Below are positions 23,859-34,749 of a DNA stretch of 64,000 bases, piece by piece. Origin of the DNA: Leptasterias polaris (taxonomy: Eukaryota; Echinodermata; Asteroidea; Forcipulatida; Asteriidae); contig JAZGTN010000037.1 in NCBI GenBank assembly GCA_037783415.1, forward strand, positions 3,906,001-3,970,000. The letters are read 5' to 3'. Position numbers and translations under genes: made by a program. How positions within the stretch are numbered: position 1 is the first letter of the stretch; every line of letters starts with the position of its first letter. The notes below the pieces were generated by a model. The model saw nothing but the letters and a program-made list of their open reading frames with translations, did not search any database and was not told where the DNA came from.

Positions 23859-24330
23859 TACATTAGACTCTGTGGGAACTTATAAAGGGGCACCAAGGCC
23901 AAGACCTGGGGGCAACTGACCTCTGTAGTTGCGGCCTGATAAGATGACCCAAAGAAAAGAAACAAAGGCGATTAGCAGTTCATGATGTGTGAGGGATTTC
24001 ATTCACATTCATGCTTCATTTAATTTGCTAAATCTAAATAAGAACTGTGTCTGAAGGGACAATATTCTGGCACATTGCCATATTTTATTTGAGGAAACAC
24101 TTTGTTGGAAAGTTTGTTCAAGCATCAAGTTATTAAGAAGCAAACTTCTAGATTAAAAATCTTTGATTTTCCTTTAAGAGATGAACAACTTCTACAAGTT
24201 ATAGAAAATGTCTGCAATGTCTTGTTAAGAATCTCAAAGAAACAGACAATCATGCAAATTGAAACATTTCATAAAAATGACGGCTATTTGAACCAGCATC
24301 AAAACCCAATGGAGATCCCCTCCATTGTTC

Positions 24331-24490
24331 GTTTGGTGCTGTATATGTGGCATGGTGTAATTAACCGCCTCCTATTGTGTCTTCATTGTATTCTGGGAAT
24401 CTCAGGAATTTATGAGACAATTGTAGGGGGGGGGGTGCTACTGTACAAGAGGGGACACCCTCTGCCACTTATCGGGCATGGTGTATCATT
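24331..24490 (+). repeat. Dispersed repeat family R1, copy 2
   Basis: Shares block order with 1119-1290 and 50955-51160, including an internal G run. It accounts for the middle of a 165-codon open frame (24102-24599) that is not considered a gene. Confidence 0.6.
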
Positions 24491-25232
24491 GTTTTCCCTA
24501 ATGAGAAAACCTGTTGCTTACATTTCAAAATTGTTGTCATATAACAATGGTGTTTATTTATTTCTTGTGCCAAAAGTTGATTACCCTTCTGAGTCATAAT
24601 TTTTGTGCATGATGAAATATGAACTTTTTCCATTGGAGGGTTTGAGCGATATCAGTGCCTGGCCTCGTGACAAGCACATGTGTATTATATCAATACCATT
24701 GTTCAACTGGAAGTTCCACTTATGTAAAGGTTGTGTGCAGCACCATCTGAGGTTTCAGTGTGTGACAGACACAATACATGTTCAAAGGATCTCGTCATCA
24801 AAACTTTTTTTACAATGAACTTTGTACCACTATGTTTGCATCATTGTATTCAATGTTCAGTTATTTATAGACTGGCCTCATGGAATTACCGAAAAATCAC
24901 AAAACATTTCAACCTGCATAGATGTATTGGTGTAAATACATTTGTTAACAAACACTGACTGTAACATTATATGAAGTATGAAATAATTGCAAATAAAGCC
25001 TAATTTTATGTTGTGAAATGAGGAAGCAACTTCGGTCATTCTCGATATTCAGAACTCTTTTGAGGTAATCACTGATGTGAGTCTGTTTCCACACAGAAAG
25101 TTTGTAACTATTTACTCAGTATTATTGTGGAAAACTTTTACTCAATATTATGGTGGAATAAAGTGGTATACACTGCAAAAACTGGGGCGTTACAATTGAC
25201 TATAGGTGTTGTCACATATAGATACCAACAAA

Positions 25233-25768
25233 GAATAAGGGAATCAATGTGTGGTAAAGAGATTTTAAACTAGTGGTTTAAACCCACCGAGGCCTGGTTC
25301 TTGATAATTTCACCGAGACGAGACGAGACGAAGTCAAGGTAAAATCATCAAGAACCAGGCCTCGGCGGGTTTAAACCACTAGTTTAAAACCGATTCAACA
25401 CACTTTGATTCCCATTCATAAATATCTTCCCCTTGAAAATAAAGACAAAAACCTGAAAAAGTTAAGAACAAATCGGACAGTTTTGTCCCTTCAGTCGTCC
25501 GCAGCTAGCTAGCTCACTTCGATTTTGCGTTAAATTTCTAGACCCATTGCACAACGCGGAATGCAGAAAAGATGCGCGCCCTTCTAGTTTGGGAGTTAAC
25601 TCTATGATTCTTGTGTACAGTTTGACTCCCAAAATGGAAGTGCGCGTATCATGTCTGAATGTGTTTAAACACTTCTAGCCGTGTATATACCACTCGTTTA
25701 AACATGGCCACGTGATGTCCTCTTGACCAATCAGAATGAATAAACTGTCCCAGGTATTTATGAATCAA
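25233..25768. mobile_element. Composite palindrome element, copy 2
   Basis: Same plan as 14577-15100: outer stem GAATAAGGGAAT...ATTCCCATTC, then a segment ended by GGTATTTATGAAT. The stem itself is unrelated (TTTTAAACTAGTGGTTTAAA and a CGAGGCCTGGTTCTTGAT block) yet nearly perfectly self-complementary over about 80 bp. The right segment again has GTTTAAACA, CCACGTGA, a CCAAT box (ACCAATCAGAAT) and AAACTGTC. No protein is encoded. Confidence 0.75.
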
Positions 25769-26202
25769 CATTTACACCATTGCTGCAAAAGCAATTTCAT
25801 TGTCGTTATTTTAACTAAGCCTTGGCGACTAGTGTTGAAGTCGCGACTATTTGAAGCGCGACTAGTCGAGTAGTAAATTTCACTAGTCGCCCAGGCGTAA
25901 TTTTAACACACTAAGATGTCAAGTTAATTTTGGTTCAGTGTCTGTATGTGACAATACCAGAGGTGACAATTTTAACACCTCAATATTTGCAGTGTACCCT
26001 GATTCATGCATATTCTGTTGTTGACATTTATTTACGGTTGAATGTGACAGAAACCAAAACAGTTTTTGTATTTCCTTGAAAGGAAAGATAGATATTAGTA
26101 ATAACTGGCTATTTCAATTCAAAAAATGCATTTATTTATTGTTTATGAGTGCTAACTTTATAATATTTCACAAACTTAATAAATCACCTCTGTTGGCCTC
26201 AG

Positions 26203-26300
26203 GTTGAATCCCACCTCAGACCTGGAGCCTTGCATGTGGATTGGGTTTTCAGTCCCTACCTGATTGTGTAGATTGTCCCCATTTCGGGACTTTCCTTCAC
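26203..26300 (+). repeat. SINE family B, fragment
   Basis: 'tgtggattgggttttcagtc cctacctgattgtgt' matches the body of the SINE copies at 32398-32670 and 55985-56245, here in plus orientation and truncated. Confidence 0.65.
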
Positions 26301-26621
26301 ATCTAAAACTGAACATTTCTTCATCATCCTCTATTCATGCTTGCGCTGTTGTATGTGTAATCAAATAAATAAAACAAATTATGAATAAAAGAATAAATAA
26401 GAAGCCTAGTTAAATATTTATGGAGTAAATTCTTCAATTTCTCCTTCATCAAAATACATCTTAAATGAAGACCCACCAAGGCCATGCTCAAGACCCTGAT
26501 CGAGGATGCAGGAGTAAACAACAAGGAGGAGCTAATCAGTTGTATGCAGGATAGAGTTGTGTGGCGTGTCAGACATCGAGCCCGACTCAAACATGCGGCA
26601 ACGCGAAAACTTGGGTCGACT

Positions 26622-26652
26622 GAGTGAGTGAGTGAGTGAGTGAGTGAGTAAA
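26622..26652. repeat. (GAGT)n microsatellite
   Basis: About seven GAGT units, interrupted once near 26650. Confidence 0.95.
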
Positions 26653-26889
26653 TGAGTGCCACTACCCTCAACTTCTGAACCTGAAGGCTATGTGATATGA
26701 TTGTAATTGGCAAGTATCTACCAGGGTACTCTAAATCAGGTCGAATCTCGTACTCGAGGGATTTGATGAAGGATCTTTCATTGTGTAACTGGAATTTAAA
26801 GCGGTTTAAGCATATCAGAAAGTACAAAAGAATCTCATTGAGGATATGGGCCTGTGTGTATTAGTCTAGACATGTTTGTAAGTCTGGGA

Positions 26890-27090
26890 CCCATGGCCCA
26901 GTTTCATTAGATAATGTTTTTTAATATTTTTTTCTTCTTCTAAATATCAGGAGCAACAATTTTCGGGATCCAGTCACACAAAAAACGTTAGTTTGTATTT
27001 TGGCTGGTAACCTGTTTCTGCTAAGCGCGATTTTTCTGTCCTTAGCATCTTTGTGTGCTTTATACAGCTTCGTGAAGTTGGGCTCAGTTG
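26890..27090. mobile_element. MITE remnant, family H (GGGCCCAATTTCAT-type)
   Basis: 'ggcccagtttcattagataa' and 'ggctggtaacctgtttctgctaag' match parts of the family better preserved at 61588-61856. The right terminus is not recognised. Confidence 0.5.
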
Positions 27091-27611
27091 GTATCCGCTA
27101 CTTGCACGGATCGGCCATGTGCTTGTGGAGACTCAACTTCAGGTTTCATTTGTATTGTGTTTATGTATCTGTTTGGATGAAAGTGTCATTACATTACTGT
27201 GACAATACAGAGTTACATAATGCTTCTGTTCACTGATGTCCTCAATCCGAAGCTCTAGTACCTGTTTAAATGTATTCCCTGTTGAAAGTGGGTAAATTAA
27301 AATGAAAACTTGGTTTTAAAATAACATTCATGTTATTAGATTGTTCCTTAAACATACATGAAACTACACTGCAAAGGTAATGAAATTAAAAGTAAAGGGT
27401 TTTGTTTTCATTGAGTAATGTCTTTTCATATTATTATTTTACAGAGTTGTTTTTCTATTTAGTGGAATGACAACAACTTTGAATATCCAGTTTTCTGTAT
27501 CATATAAAAATGATGGCTACAACAAGCTCTGCTTCTAAAATGGATCCCTCTGCAGTGTCATATTTGTTTCCATCTAGTTCTTGATATCTATAGGGGGCCT
27601 ACTGTAAAGTA

Positions 27612-28042
27612 AATAATAATAATAGTGGCTTCTTATAATTAAAGTGCTCATATCCATCACTCGGTGACGCTCAAGGCGCTTCAACAGTAAGTATTTTCCT
27701 GCAAGGTATATGTGGAGCTATGTTTTGAAGTATAAGACCTATTCCTTTACATAGCACCATGTAATGGTTTACAAGGTGTTTGGTGCAATATGCAGCCAAT
27801 CAAACCAGGAACACCGTGGCGAACCCCCTTCTCTTTTTAATAAGTGCACTGGGTTCTTTTACGTGCATTACACAACATACGGGACCAACGGCTTTACGTC
27901 CCATCGGAAGGACGAATCAAAAATGGTAAAGTGTCTTGCTTAAGGACACAATTGTCACGACCGGGGACTCGAACCCACACTCTGCTGAACAGAAACATCT
28001 GAGCTTGAATCCGGTGCTCTTATCCGCTCGGCCACGACAAAG
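27612..28042 (-). mobile_element. tRNA-headed SINE, about 431 bp, with LINE-like 3' tail
   Basis: On the minus strand it opens with a tRNA-like head (GTGGCCGAGCGGATAAGAGC, anticodon position CAA, B box GGTTCGAGTCC) resembling tRNA-Leu. A body of about 250 bp follows (including GATGGGACGTAAAGCCGTTG and CACGTAAAAGAACCCAGTGC). It ends GCGCCTTGAGCGTC...GGATATGAGCAC and (ATT)n. The tail resembles the 3' end of the LINE at 59083-60045, suggesting mobilisation by that LINE class. Confidence 0.85.
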
Positions 28043-28334
28043 TTGTAGTCTTTGTTCTGATCGCTTTTTAGTGATAATGTCTTTTTGTTTTGATATTGTG
28101 GAAAATTGATGAACATTAAACCTTTAACTTTCTACCAAAAAAATGTAAAAAACCATCAAAGAATTTTACGTAATGATTTCTTTGGCACTGGGTATACTGT
28201 GTCGGGAACATACAAAGTCCCTTGGGAAAAATGATGGGACAAACACATAACACATTTGAGAACCTTTGCTTTCCTTTCAAATTTACATATTTGGTCCAAG
28301 TTAAAGTTCTGCCAGCACTCCATACCCAAACTAG

Positions 28335-28500
28335 AGACATAACAAGACATATTCATTTTGTATTGGGGGGTGTTTAAGAGGGGTGAAGACATAATTTACG
28401 TGGCTATGTATCAAACCATTCATTTGTGCATATTCTTCTATCTCATGGGGGGGGGGGGGGGGGGAAGGTCGGGGCATGGGTTCTAAGGGGGGGGGGGGGC
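28335..28500 (+). repeat. Dispersed repeat family R2, copy 2
   Basis: Matches 16340-16500 in block order, with G runs at 28447-28464 and 28487-28499. Confidence 0.6.
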
Positions 28501-28984
28501 TGCCACCAGCCCATGCCCCCCATCCTCATCTAGTTAATATGCCACTTTCGAAAGCACAACGGTAAAACCTTAGGCAGTGCTGAAGTCGAAAATAAGGTTT
28601 CAAAAAGGTCTTACAGGGATGTAAAAATAAAGTTTTGACTCATTTTGTAAAAATAGCTATGCCTAGTACAGCTTCATACTGGGGATAATCCCCTTAGGAA
28701 CAGTTTAGCCAGTCATCAGTGATTACAGTACAACATCAGAAGTCTGTAATTTTGATTTACTTCTTGCAGCACAGTTTTGATCACTGCTTTTTAAAGGTAG
28801 GAGATCTCATTGGCTTTTTGAAGCTGAGCAGGAATGATACATTATTGTCCTCATTGAATTAAGAAAAGACCTACACACATTCTGTTTTTTCTAGTTTTCA
28901 ACAAGCACATCAGTCAATCAACTGGTGAAAATATCAAATTTGTTTGTTTTCAGTATAGTTTAAGTAGCAATAAATCCATACACT

Positions 28985-29062
28985 ACTCAGGTGGGATTAA
29001 AACCCACAACCCTGCTCTCTGGAGCAAAAGTCTAAATCACTAGATCACCGAGCGTATCCGAT
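28985..29062 (-). pseudogene. Degenerate tRNA-derived SINE head
   Basis: The minus strand reads CGCTCGGTGATCTAGTGATT (A box) and GTGGGTTTTAATCCCACCTG (B box with C-to-T and G-to-A changes). Clearly related to the head at 53413-53486 but decayed. Confidence 0.6.
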
Positions 29063-30002
29063 GCTATAAAGAGAGAACTGTTTGAATCCTGTACCACAGT
29101 ACTTAGCAGCAATACTGGAAAAATTATGGAAAATTACTGCAATCACTAACATTCCTGTAACCGGTTTTATAATAGAGTAAAAGTTCTGCTGGCTACCAGT
29201 ACCTTTTGTTCAACACTTGTCATTGTTGACTGTATTCAGAAAAAACTGTCAAGCATGGTCCTGTAGGCAATTACACAAAGGTCTTTGAGGTGAAATGCAT
29301 AAAAGACAACGTTTGTATCTGACAGAAATTCTAAAGTTTTGTACAAAGTGATACAATTATACCATTATACTAACTTTTCATATTCTGTCTGCATCAGACA
29401 GTCTTGTCTTTCTTTGTGGGACTATTAGTGCCTTTGTTCTGTATACAACTGACAGATGTAAAAGAGACTGCAAAACTCAAACCAGTGTGACTATTGATTG
29501 GTGGTTGACCTAGCAAGATCTCCCACTGTAGGCTCTTAACACAGTATTTCTTGTTCTTTGTTCTGGCCAGACAAAGAACCTTCATTATTCATTCCAAGAG
29601 CAAGCCTGCTGACCCACTGTGACCTATATTAGTCAATCATCAGCACCAAGCTATGTATGTTTATCCTGTGTTATTAATAGCAAAACCATGACCTAAGAGA
29701 GTTGGTCATATAAGGGCAAGGCGAACCCCTTGGCTATATTATTAGTCCCCTGGTACACTTGTGCCTGGTGTATGTGTGTTTCCATAAATTTCTCAGAGGC
29801 TAAATAAGGTCAGTCAATTCACATTTGTATTTCAAGAAGTTAGGCTTCTGACAAAGCAAAGTTATTTTCTTTGCTCATTTGGAGGGAAAAGGAGGTTTAA
29901 GGCTCATACTTGCTGTGTTAAATGAGCATTTGTGATAGATATCATGAAGGTTTAGAAATAGCATTCTGGATCCTTGGTTTTGAACCAAATGTACTTTGGA
30001 TG

Positions 30003-30088
30003 TAAAGTAGTGTTAATTGGTAATTATAATTAAAGTAGTGTTAATTGGTAATTATAATTAAAGTAGTGTTAATTGGTAATTATAATTA
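30003..30088. repeat. 28-bp tandem repeat, 3 copies
   Basis: Unit aaagtagtgttaattggtaa followed by ttataatt, three times without change. Confidence 0.95.
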
Positions 30089-31342
30089 ATAAGGATCTGA
30101 ATTGGTTTTTAAAAAAAACTTTGAATATTTGTTTGTAATATTTGTTATTCTATGGATGGTTTTTCAGTCTTGCTAATGAATATTTTACTTATATTTTTGG
30201 TAGGTAGAAGCAGTTTACATCAGCCTTAAATGCAATAATCCAATCATGAATTTGCCATAGTATGTGATCCAGTTACATACTAATTCAGAAATCTTCACTG
30301 GATGTGTTGTCAGACCTTGGAGTCCACTTGGTTTCGGTTGACATTTCTGTCTGCGATTATGGTCAGGGGCTGGGGGGGGTTTAACCGTGTGGACAAGGTC
30401 CACAGTTTCCACTACCCAGGTGTCCATGGGCTAAATATTGCACTCTTGAACCCCATTACAAAGGGTTCCAAATATGTGGCACCAAACCCCACAGAGCCTT
30501 CAAAGCGCAAGTGAAGTGAAACCAACCAGCATTTTTCTCACAAGAGAGAGACACACACAGGCTGAGACCCTGGAACACAAGCTTTAGTAGAGCTGTGTTG
30601 AAACCCTAGATGACATACTGTGGCTTGGGGCAGTCGATCATAGCCATCCCCATATGCATGCAACATTTTCTTCAGGGCAGCATTGTGAAAGTGCACACAC
30701 TGACCTGGTTATGAACCCAGTCTGGGAGGCTTTTTAAGGGCGGGTAGATCTCAAGGCAGCTAACTGTCGAGTGCTGCCTTGATTGGTTCTGCAGTTTTGT
30801 GTATTGCATACTTGTCATTTTAGAAATACCCTGCACTGATATTTCTTCCCATAAACAGACCTGCCCCGAAGTTACTTTGTGGTTTTATTTTTTGTGGCTT
30901 ACAAAATTTGGTTCACAGTTGAGAAATTTTCAAATGGATGTTTTGTAACAAATGAATTGAAGTGTTTTGAAATATTTGTTGAACAAGAACTTTAACAGAT
31001 GTGAAACAAAGAAGTGTTTCCACTGCTCAGACTTCAGAGACAGTTACACTGCAATATAAGTAAATATGGGTGTTACATTAACACTTTATTTATTAAATCT
31101 TTGTTTCATTTTTGATTTTGTTTGCTACCGTCTAGATCAACTTGGGAAAAAAAATGTCTGAGGCAAACTGATAATTTGTAACAATTGGGTCCATACATGC
31201 AAATCAAACAAACTTCAAGATCGCTTTTTTGCTTTGAACTGATTGAAAATGATTATTGCATGGATAAACAGCTGTTTATCAAGTTTTTGTTGATAAATTT
31301 TCTGGGTTTTTTTCTTTTTCTTGTGTTTTCTGTGTAGATTGA

Positions 31343-31459
31343 GACTGATGGGATCGGCTGGTTCCCGATATTTGCTGAGGAGAGGCTGCAACAAGACCCG
31401 CGTTCACACCATGGTCTCATGAAATTTGTGCAAATTATTGTTATGTCTTTATGCTAATT
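31343..31459 (+). CDS. Possible terminal exon, unassigned
   Basis: A strong pyrimidine tract and AG (31298-31342) precede an open frame that starts IETDGIGWFPIFAEERLQ, is richer in GC than its surroundings, and stops at TAA near 31459. No family is recognised and no upstream partner exon was found, so this may be chance. Confidence 0.15.
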
Positions 31460-32397
31460 TGTTCTGAACAATTTACGGTATTTGTTATGCTTATTTAGCC
31501 GTAGTTATCAAATTCCTAATTATCATACATCCAGACATTTCAATCTTCATCTGCTGGATCAAATTGATTATGAGTTCTGGCCTTGTCATTCTTTTGACAG
31601 GTCCTCCATATAAATTTAATCAAAACCAAGATTACATTTCATCTTTGAATTATTACTAGACCATTACTACTAGGCTGCTGCCATCTTTTTGGTCATGGTT
31701 CCGGACTCCCTGTATGTAAAAAGCACTCACAAAATGTTGATTCTTATTGTACCAAAATAAGCCAGACTATTTTACACCTCTCAGCCTCAGTTTGGTTACC
31801 TTTACCTGAACAACACAAGATGGCGGCAGCATGATTATGAATCATGTTTCGAATTATGTTAACCAGATAGCTTAACAGAAAACACCAAATTTTTAATGGC
31901 CTTACAATTCAACTGTAGAAGACTCTTTCTACAAGGCGCCTTTGAGAAAGACTCTGCTGAGGTCACAATTTGAGGCCATTAACCATTGTTTGCATTTATA
32001 CCATAGGTCCTTTGGTTGGTAAGTAGTTTGCAGCCAATTCTATTTTCTAGTTTACAGAATAAGCACTGTTAAAACTTCCCCTCTGAGATTAAAATAATTA
32101 TTTGAAATATACTTTCATCAGTATGTGTTACACCTTGGAGAAGTTTACAACTTAAAAGCTGCAAAAGCTTGGGGGGAAATGCTGAATTCTAATGCACAAT
32201 TGCAAAGTGGAAACAGCTGTATTTTCAATATTTTATGATTTCTCTGTTTCAATATTTCAAACAGTGTAGGTCCATTTTTTAAGAGCTTCCCAGAGCAGCC
32301 CGGATAAGAGTAGAGAAATGTTGAGTTTCAGACAAGACTCATTGCAGGAATTGTCTTGACAACCCCAGCAGATATTTTTCAAAGGAGCTGAAGTTGT

Positions 32398-32670
32398 TTA
32401 ATTTCATGTATTCTGGTTGTGAAGCCAAAGACTCTCAGAAAAGCGAACTTAATCACTGTACAAGCCAAGAACCCAATGGAGACGAGAAGACAAGGAAGGA
32501 AGTTTCAGTTTTTAAAAGGGGAGGAAAACCCCAGAGAATTATTCCGGGGAAAACCCAGGCGATCAGATACCGTAGGGACTAAGAACCCAATCCACATAGT
32601 GCCCATGGCATGATTTGAACCAGGGTCCAAGAAGTGGAAGACGAGGAAAGATACCACCACCGAAGAAGTG
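32398..32670 (-). mobile_element. SINE family B, copy 1
   Basis: Shares about 250 bp with 55985-56245 (for example 'ttctggttgtgaagc', 'gcgaacttaatcactgta', 'ggaaaacccaggcgatcag' and 'acccaatccacatagtg'). On the minus strand the tRNA-like head lies at the high-coordinate end but is damaged near 32655. Confidence 0.7.
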
Positions 32671-34104
32671 AGCTGGAAAACATGGGCCAATTTTGGTAAA
32701 TTGGTCAAAGATCAGTTTGCACACTTTGCTTGAAATAACAACCATGTGGAAGTTTAAGCTCGATCGTTCATCAGAGTCACAAGAAAATAGTGAAAAACTC
32801 CATCACTTTTATCCAACATTGTGAGATCAAAACTAATTGTTTTACTCATTTCTAAGAAACAATAGTTTTCAGACAGAAATATTTCCAGGGAAGTTTTCCA
32901 AACCATCTTTATACTATGTAAGTTATATGTAAATCTGTAAAAATTTAAGTTTTCATTATAGCCAATGCTATGTACACTCTTTAACTGGTTAACATTTCAC
33001 TTGGTAGTTGTAAACTAAAAATAGTAGTCAGCAAAATAGTTTCAAGTGTGCTATGAAAGTGAAATCGTGCCTGTTTCCCATTTAGGTTTGCAACTTTATC
33101 GAAATCTTGCCCAGCACAGGGTCATGAATGTTCTTTTTTAATCTCCACAAAATATCTTTCTGAGCTATGAATTTTAAATCAATTTCTGTTAAAATCTAAA
33201 ATATTGTTCGAGGGGGGGGGGCTACCTCCATGGTTTGACCCATTTCTTATCTGTTATATACATTATATGATATTAGTAGGTGTGTTACAATTAAATTTTA
33301 TATTTTGTACTGAATTGGTGGACAATTTAATACATTTATATATAAAAAGTGTAAAAACAATAAAAACAGACATTAAAATCAAACTGTGTCAGTTTTCGTA
33401 CCCACAAAAATGTAGGTGTTTTTTTTTTAGAGCCCAATACCAGTCCTTTAATGGGCAGAGAGTTATCCCTAGTGGCGTGACACAGCTGGGGTCCAGGAAT
33501 GCCGGCAGTATAGCAGCCCAGACCATAGAGAAAGGACCCAGACAGACCGCCTAATTGCCCTCTGTTCGGACTGATCGGGAGGCACAGCTTTGCCTCGCTC
33601 TCCTCGCGCAACCAGACAAAGCAAATACAACAAGGTGAACAGGAGGTCATTGGAGTAGGGGAAATAAAGTCCCATCAGTATTCACACAGGCAACTTTAGC
33701 ATGCATAGCAAAAAGCCAGGCGGTGTATTGAATTGGTATTATCAGCAAGGTTTGTCTGTGTGCCTCTCGGTCTCTCCTTGTGAAGGAAACATAATTGGTG
33801 TCTGGTCTGTCTGAGTAGGTGTTATCAACATTATTACTTAATACGTGGATTTTATATGAGATCAGATATGGGCAATTAGCACGCTTATTGCTGTGTACAG
33901 AGAGACCTTGTTACTGTAATTGGCGCATATGTTTGCCTGGTAGTGTTTTTTTTTACCCCTTTATCCAAGTTTTACCACAGTTTCTGAGCTGCCAGAACAT
34001 ATTTCAGAAGTATTAATATTATGTTATTTGTGAAAATCCTTCAGTGACAAGCAAAAGATGATCTTTGGCTCTTTTAGGGGTCTTTATAGGCCTATTGTTG
34101 TTTT

Positions 34105-34290
34105 TTACATGCAGGATTCAATTTCATACAGCTGTTTTTTAAGCACAAAAGTAACTAAACACAAAACAATTTTGCTTACCAAAATAAGGTATGAGTAAAA
34201 ATGCATTGTCAGATTACATTTGTGACTGGTTTCCTGCTATTTTTTGCTTAGCAGAAATTTTGAAGCAATATTTTCCACTTTAGTAGCTGT
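34105..34290. mobile_element. MITE family H, partial copy
   Basis: Starts 'ggattcaatttcatacagct' and contains 'tttgtgactggtttcctgct' and 'gcttagcagaaatttt', matching 61588-61856. The right end is lost. Confidence 0.55.
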
Positions 34291-34494
34291 ATCTAATTGG
34301 ATCCAGTTGTCATATTAGTATTTTTGGTTGAAATCTTGTTATACTAGAGAAAGGATGACCAAGTAACATTCTCTGCTGAAGCAGCTCATTATGATGAAAT
34401 TTGTCCCCAGGTGAACCTGAAAATCAGTGGCAAAACTAGGATATAAATTTGCGGGGGGGGGGGGCTCAAAGTGGTGACCATTCTTAAGGGGCAC

Positions 34495-34745
34495 TGGCTT
34501 AGGCTATATTTTGAATGAGCTGTTGACATTATAAAACACTGTTAGAAACGTCCCCCTTTGAAGTTAGTTTTTAGTTGTTCGCCCTTAAATTTGCATCTGA
34601 GAGGCTCCTGAAAGCACAACATTATTCTAAGCAACAAGGGTGTTTTTTCTTTCAATATTTTCTTGCAACTTCGATGACCAATTGAGCAAAAATTTTCATA
34701 AAGGTTTGTTATGACAATGTGTACCCTGCCTTTAATAATCAAGCT
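34495..34745 (-). mobile_element. TTAA MITE family T1, reversed partial copy
   Basis: Inverse of 14016-14398: 'tgttttttctttcaatattt tcttgcaacttcgatgacc' and 'gtaccctgcctttaa' correspond to its left half. Diverged, with its other end eroded. Confidence 0.6.
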
Positions 34746-34749
34746 GTAG

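Larger units (their letters stand above)
29063..32397. other. Intergenic, no gene established
   Basis: Mostly AT-rich unique sequence. It holds a 28-bp triplicate at 30003-30088 and one splice-acceptor-plus-ORF candidate at 31343-31459, both listed separately. Confidence 0.45.

Noticed and set aside
24102..24599. 165-codon protein gene
   Set aside because: The frame crosses an R1 repeat copy with a poly(G) run, shows no domain and no splice or promoter context.
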